64,000 bases of DNA. Source: Fennellomyces sp. T-0311 (Eukaryota > Mucoromycota > Mucoromycetes > Mucorales > Lichtheimiaceae). The notes beneath the pieces are model-generated. The model saw nothing but the letters and a program-made list of their open reading frames with translations, made no database searches and was not told the DNA's origin. Where the stretch lies: NCBI GenBank assembly GCA_025266875.1, contig JALLLT010000050.1, positions 186,001 to 250,000 on the forward strand. The letters run 5' to 3'. The translations under genes were made by a program, and so were the position numbers. Of the stretch, positions 48,701-61,588 are shown piece by piece. How positions within the stretch are numbered: position 1 is the stretch's first letter; each line of letters opens with the position of its first letter.

Positions 48701-51530
48701 TTTTGTGTATTGGATCAGCGATGGCAGTTTAGATAGTGTTTCGTCTTCAGAATTGCCTGAATGGATAGGACGTATGGGATCCTTTCCTTTGTTCTGGTCA
48801 TGCGGATCTGAGGATGTCTTTGACATCTGCCATACAGTGTAATGACCGCATTGCTATATTGGAGTCAGTTCCATGTCCTGTTGAGTTTATCCCATTCGTT
48901 CATACGGTGCAATCCTTAATCCGTGTAGGCAAGTTACTATGTAAGTACACTTCGTGATGATGCTGAACCGATATGTGTTATCCGATAGGAAATAAATATC
49001 TTTTATTATCATCATCTGTGGTTGTTTCACCGCAATATGGGGCTCAAGGCACCATAAAAGTGCGATGCTGTCAGTATCGTATTATGCAGCCTAACTACAA
49101 TTCTGCAGTCATCACCCGGCGTCGCAAGGATGCTACACCGTTCTTTACGTATTCGTTCGAGACGAAATTCTAAGTATATTAATTGTTTACTCTTTTTGAA
49201 TAAATAGTCATGGTAGGCTACGCATTATTTATTTTGGGTACTCATCCTAACAATACCCTCTGTGCTGCTGTATCCTGCTATTGATGCAGCTCTTGCAATA
49301 CGCACTCAAAGTCAGAAATCTGCCTACATAGCCACGTAAAAAATAGCGCCAAAATCTTTTTTAAAAGCGGTTTAGGTGACCGTAATGGTACATATCAGCA
49401 AATATAATTCCGCTGTTATGTCGTTCTCTCGAGAATATTTGCTCCACTTGATATCATCCACGGAATAAGCTTGACCAATGGCGACTTATGTCCCAAAAAT
49501 TTCAAGATCAATAGCTTGTTACACAATTTGAAAGACAGCGTACACATGAATACCGGCTAATACACATTGGTAGAGATGGGAAGCAACCTGATGATAAACA
49601 AGTATGTACCTACGTACGTACGTATTTTTTTAAAAAATGAAATAAAGCTAAAAATTTGCTGGTATACTTCCGTACGTGTCAATGTGCTGTGGATTGCGCA
49701 ACACTCTTTCAAAAGTGAGCATGCACGCGAGTCATTGACAATTAACGTTGGCACGCCACCGTCTACATTTTTTTTTAAAACAGTAACTTTTAATTATCAA
49801 CTGAGAGACGCGGGTCACCGGTGAGAAAAAACGTGAAAGCCACGCGATGATCTTTAGGTTACAGACTTGTTACGAGAGTATGTAATTTCGATTGCAATCA
49901 TTATGTGCACCAAAACCTCGGCAGAATCATAGGCTACACTTTTGGTGACCACTGATATAATGCCCCTAGTATGATGTGCTGACATCTTTTTGATATCAGG
50001 CTAAAGGGTATTCCCAAAACCTCATTGCTTAATTTACGTACACTTAAACGGTTCTAAAACGAAAAGGCCGGATGACAGGCTTATGCTCGTGAAAACATGT
50101 GTATATATTGCTCCATTCAAATCATATACGCGATACAAAATAGTATCCGTCGTACTGACAAGGGTTTTAGGAGTAATGCAATTGAGAAAATAGAAGCACC
50201 TGCTGCCTAAAACAATTGGGTATAGCTACTATGATGAAACCTCCGAATAAAGTTAAACGAGATATGTTGTGTATCTGGGCCATTACTGAAGACTATCTCA
50301 GCAAACGGATACTTCTTTTTCTCTAAGATGTGTATGTATTCTATTGCAATTTAATATGCCTGTAGAAGTTCCGAATATCTGGATGATCGGTATTAAATTT
50401 TGAAATGAAGAAATAAAAATTTGTGCGCCAAAAGATTAATTGATTGTGCTCAATTTTTTGTTATACATAACCTGCATATAATCAACGGGTCAACGGCAAG
50501 TATTGCACAGTCTTCAGTACGGCATATATTGGGAAAACCGTGCGATCAAGGAATGATTGATGAAAAATCCCGAATTACGTACAAAGCACCAGATGGTCCT
50601 CATGAGTAAGTGCTGATTTCATAGATAGAAAAAGAAGCTTTGGCCTATTCAAGTAATCTGCCGTAATGAATGTACAATACTTCCAGTTCGACGATTATGA
50701 TGATTCGCACATAATCAAGGATCTACCTACGTAGGTATTATGCTGAAAAAAATATAATAAAACCATGAGTAGGTAAAAAGCTAAATCACATCTTCCGCGT
50801 ATACCTAATAGAGCGAAGAAGATATCAGGATAAATTATTCATTCTTCCTCATGATGGCTAATATCAGCAAGTAATCTATGGAAAGACCTTTCTCATCATT
50901 ATCCAAATTATCTATTCGAAATGCGAGTGGTTGACCGCTGCTTCCAAAAATTATCACTTTTCACATGTAATGGTGCACAAGAAAAAATGGAGATTCACCA
51001 AAAGTGGATATGATGGAAAAAGTACCGACAGGTCAATTTACGGCTGTCCCTCGTTACTCTTCTACGTCATTTAACGGGGTCCATTTTGTCAATAGCCAAG
51101 TTCCATTATCCACTAGACCAGACTCTCTGTGTGGGAAAAATAGGTCCCGAGCTCAGTTTGTGTACAAGTGTAATATTACTATGGTGATCATTGTAAACAA
51201 CGTGGATGAAGCCTGATATAATGACTGTTAAAATATATTTTTTCAGTACTTTTGCACATCTAAGCAAAGCACAATTATTGTGTAGAAACGGTATTTATCG
51301 TCTGCATGGTAGCGCCTCTACATCGCAAATGGGGACGTGTTGTCATTGCCCTGATATGGAAACAACGAGCATGCAATTTAAAATTTGGACCCGTCCATAC
51401 CAATGGCCATGCACAAAAAATTATACTAACGTCAAATAGCAACTAAAAAGAAAAATAAAGAAGGGTATATTCCGAAGAAGTAGTGACAAAGTAAAAATAG
51501 AATAGAAATGGCACTAATGCTACATCAAAT
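45776..51530. other. Gene desert of about 5.7 kb
   Basis: No supported gene. A 74-codon minus-strand frame at 46901-47125 begins with ATG and has one hydrophobic segment (VMLIVYLLAIYGY) and might be a tiny membrane protein, but nothing else supports it. A perfect 14-bp palindrome, TACCTACGTAGGTA, lies at 50723-50736, and a (TACG)n-like run near 49610-49622. Confidence 0.4.
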
Positions 51531-52794
51531 TTACGGGTTCACGGTAATAGCAATGGTTGGTGTTCCTGTGCGCTCTGCATCAGCAGGAGTGTTGTTAGAG
51601 GAAGTAGTAGTAGGCGGAGTAGTAGTATTAGCAGTATTAGCAGTGGTTGCTGAAGTAGAAGAAATGAACAGCATTTTTTGATGGAAAGGATCAGTGGTTG
51701 GCAAGCTTTGCAAAAGTGCTTGCCACTCTGCCCAAATGCTTAATGCAGGACCCGATAAACGGTGTTCTTTGACGGTAGTGGCCTGTTTGTCTTGAGTAAA
51801 GTCGCGGCACTGGGTCCAGCCAGTTAATGGATCGTGCATATAGAATGCCATTGTGTGACAGTTCTTCTCGTCCAAAGAAAGCTGTATTTCGAGTCGATCA
51901 TCGGAGAGGGGCTCGAGTTGGATAGTTTGGACCGAGTCTAGGTCAAAGGTCATTTTGAACGAATAGGTGTTATCTTGGATCACCCAGGTCATGTTGCGCT
52001 GGACTAGGTCGCAGTAGCACTGTAGGTCATTGGGTTGCAACATCACACGTTTCCAACTGCCAATCTCCAGCGTGTCGATCGAAAAAACATGCTGACTCAG
52101 TACAGGATCTATTTATTATAGACGTATGAGTATATATTCTGACTTTCCCTATCCAAGCTGTTTGTATACGCTACGTACATGATTGTAGAACGTCAGTTGG
52201 TGACCATTCGTCTGCTGCTGCTGTTGTTGTTGTTGTCGGAATGATTGGCATGGTGGCGCCACGTTGATGACGCACCTGTTGTTGCATCTGCTGTGCTTGG
52301 GGGTGCTGGTGATGTAACGTCGCGCTTGTTGTCGGTTCCAGCGAGTGAGCTCGTAAAGGGGTTGGCGGAGGTGGTGGTGGCGGGGGCGGAGGATGGGCAA
52401 ACAAGTTATGATGCGGGCTGCTTGTGTTGCTGTTACTACTACTTGACTGCTGCTGGTTATAGTAGTAGTAATAGTAGTAATAATACATTTGAGGATCTTT
52501 GGAGTTTTGTTGTTGACATGCTGCCGAGGCAGCTTCAGCAGCAAGTTGCTGCATGCGCCATATTCGGTTTTGAGCGATACAAGTTCGCCTGGCCAGGTTC
52601 TTCTCTTTGGCTCGTCGGTTCTGGAACCAGATTTGAATCGAGCGCTCGGTCATGCCAAGCTGGCGCGACAGTTGCTCTCGCATTCGACCGTTGGGCGAGG
52701 GGTTCACGGCGAATGTGTTCTCGAGCACGGCGAGTTGGTTCGGAGAGGTACGTGTGCGTTTTCGTGGTTGCTGCTGTTGTTGTTGGTGCTTCAT
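51531..52794 (-). CDS. Homeodomain transcription factor with low-complexity tail
   Basis: A homeodomain spans about residues 9-68: a basic N-terminal arm after six glutamines (PRKRTRTSPNQL), helix 2, and recognition helix RSIQIWFQNRRAKEKN with W56, F57 and N59. It is followed by a Gln-rich region, nine consecutive tyrosines (52459-52485), Ser/Asn repeats, ten consecutive prolines (about 52363-52392) and His/Gln stretches. One intron (donor GTACGT) joins TDVLQSY to PVLSQHVFSIDTLEIGSWKR, opening a conserved-looking beta-rich C-terminal domain (WVIQDNTYSFKMTFDLDSVQ, LSLDEKNCHTMAFYMHDP). Fungal homeodomain proteins with such a domain include regulators of phosphate, stationary-phase and hyphal genes (Phx1- and Hoy1-like), but targets cannot be read here. 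The start at 52794 is the first ATG in frame. Confidence 0.9.
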
Positions 52795-53274
52795 GGTAAA
52801 CAAGTGAGTATTTGAAGGGGTAAGTTTACATTGGGGGGAGACAAATGCTGATGGCTAGGAACGCCCAATTTTTATAATTGTTCAATCAAAGTTGGGTTCG
52901 GGAAAAAATAACTAGCGACGATCGGTCCGCGAGGAAGTCTTGTACGATGCTGCTAATTGACACATACCGAATTGAGCTATGCGCGTGGTAGAGATACCTT
53001 TTTAAAACATTTCAAGTAGCATCAAATCGTAAGATGGCAGCCCGAAATTGATGGTTACACGAGCCGTGGATTCTACGTTGTCTCGGCCCCTGCGGTCATA
53101 CGCTTGTATATAAAGGGCGGTTCTTTCGCCCCCACTTGCTTTATTGTTAATTAAATTACAGAGTATATTGCATTGACGCTTGTCTATCAGATGACATGCG
53201 TGTGTTCATGTTCGTTAGCTTGAATAATAAAATATCATGGGAGAATGAAGAATATAAGGGTATTAGTGCTATGA
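52795..53274. other. Intergenic; promoter of homeodomain gene
   Basis: A TATAAAAA element on the minus strand near 52869-52876 may serve the homeodomain gene. No gene seen. Confidence 0.4.
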
Positions 53275-55073
53275 TTAGGCGTATTCCGGCGGTGGTCGCG
53301 ACGGCAGGCGCTCGAGTTCATGTTCATGTTCAAGAGTGGTTGTTACCAAATACGGAGCTTGGGAGGCATATTGCATCTGCATGGCAAAATCGTGGTAGCA
53401 TGCGCAAAGGAACGTGTGTGGTGGTATATGAGGTTTGTCGATCTCCGGGACTCCGCGGTGATTGGCCATTGTGCCCTTGTCCTTGCTGTGCTTGGTTTTC
53501 TTTTCCTTCTTGCTCATTGGCCGTGGTACCGTCCCCAAATCAAAGTAAGATGGGAGGCGACCAAAGTCTTCCTTCAGCCGACAGTCAAATACGGTGATGG
53601 GTATCTCAAAGACGATTGTGTCGTACACTCTGTTCTTCTCCTTGTTCTTGTTTCGGCTCACACGAAACTTGGAAAAGACATTGTGCCAGCCAGCAGGACT
53701 TCCGTTTGCGGCAGCGGCAGCGGCAGCGGCAGCATCAAGCATCATGGACATCTCAGTTTCAGCAGAAGCGGTAGAAGACGAGGAAGACGCCGTAGAGAAG
53801 GAGGATGATTCAGCCACCGACAGCGGAGGGGTTGCGGCGCCGCCGTCATCAGGCGAGGAAATTGTCATGGAAACTGTCAAAAAGTGGCGAAACTGAATCT
53901 CCTTGTAATGAGTGGTGGAGTGGTGAATGTTCTGGTGGCAAGTCGGTGTGGCAAAGGTGATTCGGTGTGCAAACGTATCCTCGAGCGGAATGGGTCGCGT
54001 GCTTGCGTTCTTGTCAAACAGTGGGCGCAATGCTTCCGTCGTGTCTTCGGCAACTTCCAACGCCGTCGCTCCGCGGAACTCGAACGGGAACTTTTCGTGG
54101 CCATTGCGCTGGGCTCGCATCTCTATCTCCAAATAGCGGTAGAGCTCGCTGACTACCAATTCCATGTGCTCAACCCGCACATGTTTGCGTTGGGGCTGCA
54201 CTACTGTGCGGATGCTGAACGCCTCACCCGACGAAAATGCTGCTTGCTCAACCACGACTTGGATATCTGCTGCTGCAATTCGCTTTTCCAGCGTTCGAGA
54301 GAGATCTTGCACCGAGTTGTTGGTCAGGAGCGAGTTGGACATGTACACTCGGAGAATAAGCACGTTTTTCGTCGCGCTCCATGTGTTTAGCAGCGGGATG
54401 CCAGGGCGACTAACGCGGGCTTCGACGGTATGGCGGACTCGACCATACATGTCTTCGATCGACTCGACTACAGACTGTACATCAACGGCTGTTAGCATGC
54501 AACTTTCCCTGAAGCTTTGGATTGGCCACTAACGTTAGGAACAAGGAAAACAAAAGGAAAGCGATGGGTGCCCGCGGGCAATTGTTTTGTCTGACAGTCG
54601 TCCTCTTTCTGCAGAATCTGCAATGTTTCTTCGCTCAGAGCCTTTTCAGAAGTCAGGCGAGTGCCTCGGATGCCGATGCCTACGTCAGTTATCAGCGATA
54701 AGATAAAATTGATAAGCTGCATGTAATGCGAATTGTACCTTCTGGCCAATAAGTCGTCGCCGTGCATTTGAGAGTCACCGAGACACTCGAGATCTTGGTT
54801 GCCCGTGGCAATGACAAAACAACATTGCCAGAGAACACTGATCTTGCATCTTCTTCGGGACCCCCACGCAGAATGACCGGCTTCAAAGGATCGAACGACA
54901 ATTGAATCTGCGTGATCTTCTTCAAGTTCATCGCGTTGGGGAGACCTGGCTCAATATGACAGAAACTTTAGACAGAAACAAAGAAAGGAATCGAAAAAAG
55001 CCTCGATTTTGAGCCCTTTTTTTTTGCCCTTTTTACAGGTCAGACGAACGGACTTGGCGATACGACCCTTCAT
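53275..55073 (-). CDS. Alpha-arrestin with C-terminal PPxY motif
   Basis: Alpha-arrestins recruit Rsp5/NEDD4-type ubiquitin ligases to plasma-membrane transporters for endocytosis. The N-terminal arrestin fold is visible in QIQLSFDPLKPVILRGG, SVFSGNVVLSLPRATKISSV and GTHRFPFVFLVPN, joined over an intron with branch TGCTAAC to SVVESIEDMYGRVRHTVEAR. The C-terminal arrestin half (ATKNVLILRVYMSNSLL, QVVVEQAAFSSGEAFSIRTV) is followed by TFAHRITFATPT. A Ser/Ala-rich insert (runs of Ser and nine Ala near 53710-53790) interrupts before FEIPITVFDC. The protein ends RPPPEYA, so a PPxY motif (PPEY) sits at the extreme C-terminus, as expected for WW-domain binding. The first exon is uncertain: MKGRIAKSVRLT at 55073 splices in frame, but translation could also begin at 54931 or upstream. 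It shares a 260-bp divergent promoter with KTI12. Confidence 0.85.
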
Positions 55074-55333
55074 AACGCTCAGATCAAAGATCCCTGCGTG
55101 GGAAAAATACACTCATTTTGGATGATCACGACATGTCACTCATCGGCAACGGTTCCCATTCGCTGCTCTAGTCGACCACGCATCAGAATCAGATGCTTTG
55201 TTGCTACGCGCGGCTACATCCGGTGTGGCGGATAAAAAAATGAGCGTCTGTGCCAAAATCCAGGCCTTCCCGCTTCGACCGATCCGGCCATCCCACAGTC
55301 ACATCTTTTTTTGGATCCTGCCCTTTACCCGCA

Positions 55334-56411
55334 ATGCCCTTGATCGTGCTGACCGGATTCCCAACCAGTGGAAAGACCCACAGAGCAAAGCAAATTGAGC
55401 AGTATATGCTCGAACGCCTCCAAGCCGAGGGCCGGTCCATGCGCATCCACATAATTAACGATGATTCGCTCAATGTCAGTAAAGATGCCTATCAAGGTAA
55501 TAGCATGTCCAATCCGCGGGATCGAACTCGACAGCTTACACACAAAGCCAGAGGCACGCGAGGAAAAAAAGGCACGAGGTGCCATGTTGTCGGCCGTAGA
55601 GCGATTGCTGACCAAGGACGATATTGTTATCGCTGATGGCATGAATTATATTAAAGGCTTCCGCTATCAGCTTTACTGCGTTGCACGCGGGATAAGTACA
55701 CCCCACTGTGTGGTAAATAATGAACAAGCACGTCCGTATTCGATGCTAAGCTACTGTTGCTAGGTGCATGCTGGCACTCCTGTTGCCATGGCAAAGGAAT
55801 GGAATGAAAAGCGGGAACCCGCAGCTGCATATGATTCCACAGTGTATGATGGGGGGTGCAAGGAAATGGTGCGATTTGGGGGACTGATGAGGACGAAATT
55901 TTTGTTTTAGGTTCGACGAATTGGTGACACGCTATGAAGAACCCGATGCGAAGAACCGGTGGGATTCACCCCTCTTCACAGTCATCTACGACGACGAGAC
56001 AGTGCCCGGCGACAAAATCTGGGATGCAGTCATCTTGCGTAAGCCGCCGCCGCCAAACATGTCAACCATTTCCGTAAGTTCCAGCCTAAGTTGGAAATTT
56101 TTAAACCCAAACCTTATTTTCGTTCGTAGAAACCCGTATCAGATACGAGCTATGTGTATAAGCTTGACAAGGTGACTCTTGAAATCATCAATGCCTTTAC
56201 GGGAGGACAAAAGGAATTCGGCCCTGGAGGGTTGCCGATGGTTGTCCCGCACGCCTCGTCCAAAGTCATCAACCCCTCTCGAAGCGTCACCTTATCAGAA
56301 TTACGGCGGCTGCGGAAGCAATTCGTATCGATCAACAAGATGCGAACAACGCTAGATACCGATCGCTTAGGAGACTTATTCGTCGATTATTTGAATACAA
56401 ATCTAGCATAA
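55334..56411 (+). CDS. KTI12: KTI12, Elongator-associated P-loop protein
   Basis: KTI12 binds Elongator and tRNA and is needed for wobble-uridine modification. The first residues give the P-loop TGFPTSGKT (G8-T15), then IHIINDDSLN. Exon 2 joins as DAYQEAREEKKARGAMLSAV, closely matching the family, with the Walker B-like DDIVIADGMNYIKGFRYQLY. Exons 3 and 4 give HAGTPVAMAKEWNEKREP and, across a GTATGA donor, STVFDELVTRYEEPDAKNRW. The last exon has SYVYKLDKVTLEIINAF and the C-terminal tRNA-binding helices. About five exons. The start at 55334 puts the P-loop at residue 8, as in homologues. Confidence 0.95.
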
Positions 56412-56648
56412 TAACTTTTGGCCGGCTGTAAAAGAGCTGGGGGTGATGATGAACAATGAATTTGATAGGCCATGAAGCGCATGATTCAGCAACGGATGCT
56501 CCGATTGAAGAAGATCGAAATCGTTCGAACCCGGTCTGCGCTTTTGATTGGGCATCACGAGGCTTGACTAAGCATTTCAAGCAGCGAGTGCGCTCTTTAT
56601 CAACAATCAGTGGGCGCGTCACCTTAAAAAAATTCAAGGCCGCCAATC

Positions 56649-56658
56649 TATATAAAAG
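56649..56658 (+). promoter_or_regulatory. TATA box of peroxiredoxin
   Basis: TATATAAAAG, 56 bases before the ATG at 56705, a strong element consistent with high expression. Confidence 0.65.
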
Positions 56659-56704
56659 CCGGGGCAACTTGAATTTTTTACATCATCTTCCTTTCATATT
56701 AAAA

Positions 56705-57533
56705 ATGGGTAAGTTGTCCACTGCGCCCCTTATCGCTGTCATGCGCCTTACCATAACGTGATGTAGTTGCCCAAGTCCAGAAGCCCGCTCCCGCTTTCAC
56801 CCTCCCCGCTGTCGTCGATGGCGAGTTCAAGGATATCTCGCTCTCTGACTACAAGGGCAAGTACGTCGTCTTCTTCTGGTACCCCATGGACTTCACCTTC
56901 GTCTGCCCCACCGAGATCCTCGCCTTCTCTGAGCGCGTCAAGGAGTTCGAGGCTTTGGACACCGCTGTCATTGCTGCCTCCACCGACTCTGGTATGTTGC
57001 TTGTCAAAAAAATTTTGACACGCGTTTTTTTTTTACACCAATTCTAACGTTTTCCACAGAATTCTCTCACCTTGCCTGGATCAACACTCCCCGCAAGCAG
57101 GGTGGTCTTGGTGAGATGAACATCCCCATCGTTGCTGACAAGACCAAGAAGGTCGCTCGCGACTATGGTGTGTTGCTTGAGGATGAGGGTGTTGCCCTCC
57201 GTGGTATGTATTGTGGGGTATTGGCGTATGCAGCTTCAGCGGGATTCTAACCGTCAGCGGCAGGTCTTTTCATCATTGACCCCAACGGTATCGTCCGCCA
57301 GATCACCATCAACGATCTCCCCGTTGGCCGTAACGTCGATGAGGCTCTCCGTCTCGTTGAGGCATTCAAGTTCACCGATGAGCACGGTGAAGTGTGCCCT
57401 GCTGGCTGGAACAAGGTAAGGGTGTTTTCATGAGCAAAAAAGCAATGGTAGCCTAACTTTCTATGTGTAGGGTTCCGCCACCATCAAGCCTGAAGTCAAG
57501 GCCTCCAAGGAGTATTTCGAAAAGGCCAACTAA
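56705..57533 (+). CDS. Typical 2-Cys peroxiredoxin (thioredoxin peroxidase)
   Basis: Reduces peroxides using thioredoxin. The first exon is only four bases (ATGG, 56705-56708); a 58-base intron (donor GTAAGT) leads to [16 protein letters not shown]. Peroxidatic cysteine in FTFVCPTE, resolving cysteine in EVCPAGW; the active-site PMDFTF and the arginine in [13 protein letters not shown] are present. The GGLG motif ([11 protein letters not shown]) and the YF of YFEKAN at the C-terminus are the features that make eukaryotic enzymes prone to hyperoxidation, so a peroxide-signalling role like yeast Tsa1 is possible. Four introns in total. Codon use is C-rich at third positions relative to neighbours, as for highly expressed genes. 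Confidence 0.97.
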
Positions 57534-60500
57534 GTGCTTTTTTTTTAACTGTATATGAATAAGGATCCTTTGCATTACTTGCGCTTTGTACCATAACTTC
57601 AAAAATAAACCAAGGACTTCCTTGACTGTGCAGAAAAAGGTCGCGAAACACAAAGTTCTTTTCTATCTACACGTGGCGCTGCTGTCAAAGACTACACTCC
57701 CACGCTATAGTAGGGCTTTCAAAAGCTTTATCTGAGAATCATATATACCGCAAAGACACAAAAAAATATAGTAAATAGAACTGCGGGGTTCGCCTTTCGT
57801 CAGACCCAGTTAAGCAAGCATATCGTCTCTCTTTGACATCGTTATCTTTAAGTGTACTAACAAATTATCAGTCATTCTTTTTTGATTAAGCTAACGTACC
57901 CGCTGATATATCAGATGTACCATCTACCTTTGATGGCCTTGCACACTATGAACCAGGGTACTTTGTTTGTGTATGCCCAATCATCACGTGGCTAGTGAAG
58001 TGCCACAATTCCATTTTGTCTTTCGCGTTTTTACGCGTATATCGGAAAGGAATTACTTTAGGAAGGTGCTGACAAATACAGCCTTACCTTGAATTAAATG
58101 TTCGTTCGAGTAATGTCCAAAAGGCTACTTTTTAAATGTGAAACAAACGACTCTGTGTTTATACATGGTGCATTAAATCTAACGATCATCCCCAACACAT
58201 CTTATAAATATTTAGAACCTTGCCTCTTACAACTTCACCGGTTACACGCAGCACGCATTGGATGGCCGACATTTGCTAAGCACTTTCAAAGCGTCAATCA
58301 TCCTATACGGAAAGTTTCCCCTGAAGGGCAATTCTGGTGTACTGCATTAGAAGCGAATGGATCGTGTTTATATATGCCTTGACACCTACTTGGTAACCTG
58401 CATATGTAAAATCGCAGCAAGGCAACTCTAAATTTTGCAAAATCTCCCGTTATGTGTACATGTATTCCAAGTAACGCTTAGTTTTATTTCTCCAAGGCTA
58501 TATCGTCACTTGGAATACTGCAGTAGGCTAGCTACAGACATATTCATGAAGCCTCTCTTTTATCGCCTTTTGTCACGAGAGTTGACAACATACGTACTAC
58601 GTACCAAGATGAAGCTACATCATTATTGATAAACCTGAGATATTTTGGCGAAGATTAAAAATTTACATGGTTCCTGTACCTGTATATCTCATTGTGCTAT
58701 TAAAATATTTGATCAGCTTGACTTTGAAGGAAATGAACTTGGCTTATCTGCAGGGAAGTGTTAAAAGTATATTTGTATGACTACATTCGGCATGGAAATC
58801 ATTCTATTGGCGTACATATCTGAATGAAGAGACCGGATTCACATGTCTTAGCATACATTATTGGTGGTACTCTGATCTTACGTCAGCCATTTTAAATATG
58901 CGTAGAGCATTACTACTATAAAGTACATATGTACACCTCGTGGCAGTTTTGTCTAGGGGCTATAAGATGTGCCTTAAAGATATGTGCATATCTATGATAA
59001 TATCTGAAATGTGAAGCAGCAGTACGTGTGGTTAGAATTAATGCCGTATCCGTGATGTTTTTCATGCATATAAAGCGAAGTCAATGATGAGCCTGGCAAA
59101 AACCATTGTATGTCTCGATCTCTCGACAACCAAGTCTCGTCATACGCAGTATAGCAAAGATTCAGACATGGCATCGGCACTTTATATATATACATATACA
59201 TTAGTACTACATAGGAAACGATCTTATACCTACATGAGCAAGTCAATAAGTCTTCCATACTTTTTCAACTAGTGTAGCAAAGAAAAATGTTTAACTTCAT
59301 GTTACACAGCCAAAGCAAAAAAAGTATGGAGCGTAGCTTCGTGTACTCCTCTATTGTGGTGCTTAACAGTCCTTTCCGAAGCATCCTTTAAAGATGAGCA
59401 AGAGATTGAACTATGGGCTTGGTTATAATTAACTGATTGCCTGACATCCAAGCTGACATTGTAAACACACCTTTTTGCTCGTCGGGATCGGGGCTTCACT
59501 AGGCAATTTAGGAGTTCAGCTGCTCGAATGCGACATGGTGATCCAGCGCACAGTTAAAGCTTTTTAAAATAACGATATATAAAAAAAGATGCAAAATCAG
59601 CTGGTTATGATCAGCAAAGAGTGCATCTTCTCCAACCTGACATTTTGAAGGGTCTGCTGCAAGATTAAATACTATAGATGCGGAGTGCGGTGGCCACCAT
59701 GCTTTAAGCGATTATCCGTCACCATACCGACCGCGTATAGGCCGAGAAACAATGAGGTCAGTTTTTTTAGGTCTTGCTCTACAGAGAAGGATTCGGTATG
59801 CTATCTTGACCTTTGCGATGAAATCATAGCACACATTAATATCGCTTCAATGTCCTACCCATGCAACTTCCAGGTCTTCGAGCATTTAGATGAATGTGGG
59901 CAGTTAATGCCTGTGAACGAGAGATATAGGATAAAAGGAAATGGTAATTGTGTTTCTCATTGAGTACTTTAACAGTACTTTCAACAAGACTGACCATAGC
60001 ATGCCGTCAATGCATATGACCCAGGTCTAACGTGGTACACAAACCATTGGATGGGTTCGTTTTCACAGGCTCATGCTATCCCACTGCATGGTTTTTGCCG
60101 CATCCTAATTTGACAGTTTCGGTCGTAAGTTCCATGAGCAATAATAGAAACAGATGTAATCACAGAAAATCAGGACTGTGGCAATGGAGAGTGATGCTGC
60201 ATGATGTGGTATGGATTCGAATGCAACTATTGGACAATTTGGTGGTTGCTTGCAACTGACTAGAAATGATGTCGTGTGGCTAATGTCTCCATGACGCTGT
60301 TGCGATGGTGACGACAAGAGCAGATCTAAGCAACCGAATATACGATCTATCACTGCTACAATGTACTTGAGCATAACTGTGAAGGAGCGTGTAAAAGATG
60401 CTTTCCCCGTTTGAGCCGTCGCCTTCTGCGGACCTTTTTTTAGCACTTAAAGAGAAGTTTCCAAGGAAGGTCTCTGATAAAAAAGGCTCTTTTTCTTATT

Positions 60501-60549
60501 TCAGTGTATCGTTCTCCCTTTTTTTCCCTCCATTCGATTAACTGTCCAA
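57534..60549. other. Gene-poor 3 kb
   Basis: No supported gene. A 94-codon ATG frame at 58098-58382 and a minus-strand frame at 60105-60446 show no motifs. The last 60 bases before 60550 are CT-rich and form the leader of glyoxalase II. Confidence 0.4.
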
Positions 60550-61588
60550 ATGAAAATCATTCCTATTCATGTGCTGGAAGACAACTATTCCTATATTCTA
60601 ATTGACGACAAAACGAAGGAGGCAGCCGTTATCGACTGTGTCGATCCCATAAAGATTCTGAATGTCGTTAGTCAGACAGGTGCCAAATTAACGAGGTGAG
60701 TGTTGAGCTGACTAATATATCGTTATTTGTGAGCAAATTGGATTAACATGATTTGGAGTGTGTTTGTTACGCACCATCACTGGGATCACTGTGGAGGGAA
60801 TATCGACCTTGTTGGTAAATATGGCCGGCAAAACGGTTTACTTTTTTATTGCCACTTTAGGAATTAATGGATCCGAGTGACACAAAAATTTGGAATAATG
60901 TGTAGCAAAGAAGCCTGGTCTAGCAGTGTACGGTGCGGATGCAAGAATACCAGAAATTAACTATGTATGCAAGGACAACGAGGAGTTTAAGTTGGGTGCC
61001 TTGGCCGTCACGCCCTTTCACACGCCGTGCCACACCAAGGGCCATGTCTGCTATTATGTCACCGACCCTAGCACGAATGAAAGGGCGGTGTTTACTGGCG
61101 AGTAAGTGCACATAAACAAATCCTCTTTCGTTTTGCACACAACATGTTGACAATGCATACAGCACATTGTTTGTCGCCGGCGTTGGAAAGTTCTTCGAAG
61201 GCGACGCACGTGACATGTACCGCATACTTTTCCATGTGATTTCCAAGCTACCAGACGACACTTGGGTCTACTGCGGCCACGAGTATACCAAGGATAATCT
61301 AAAGGTAAGGATACACAAGAGCAAACCATAAGGAGTGGTGCACACACATTTATTATGGTAACTTGTTTAAAGTTTGCCCTGTCACTTGAACCCCACAACG
61401 AAGCATTGATGGCGAAATGGACCTGGTGTCAAGATAAACAAATTACCGTGCCGTCGACTATTGCGCAAGAAAAATTGCACAATCCATTCTTGCGCGTCAA
61501 CGAACAATCAATACAACTCATCACCGGCAAAAGCGACCCTGTAGAGGCATTAGCTACTCTTCGTGAGTTAAAGAATGCTTTTCGATGA
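60550..61588 (+). CDS. Glyoxalase II (hydroxyacylglutathione hydrolase)
   Basis: Hydrolyses S-D-lactoylglutathione to D-lactate and glutathione in methylglyoxal detoxification. Metallo-beta-lactamase fold with ligands in [10 protein letters not shown] (residues about 52-61), [16 protein letters not shown] and YCGHEYT, which provide the two-metal centre; the C-terminal substrate-binding helices include NPFLRVNE. Five exons join in frame. [17 protein letters not shown] at the N-terminus is the usual cytosolic start, with no mitochondrial presequence. The Trp in HHHWDH replaces the more usual Leu/Trp/Ala variable position. Confidence 0.96.

Noticed and set aside
53884..54390. 168-codon plus-strand frame opposite the alpha-arrestin
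   Set aside because: Antisense shadow of the arrestin C-terminal domain.
58098..58382. 94-codon ATG frame
   Set aside because: No recognisable features or promoter; kept out of the gene list.
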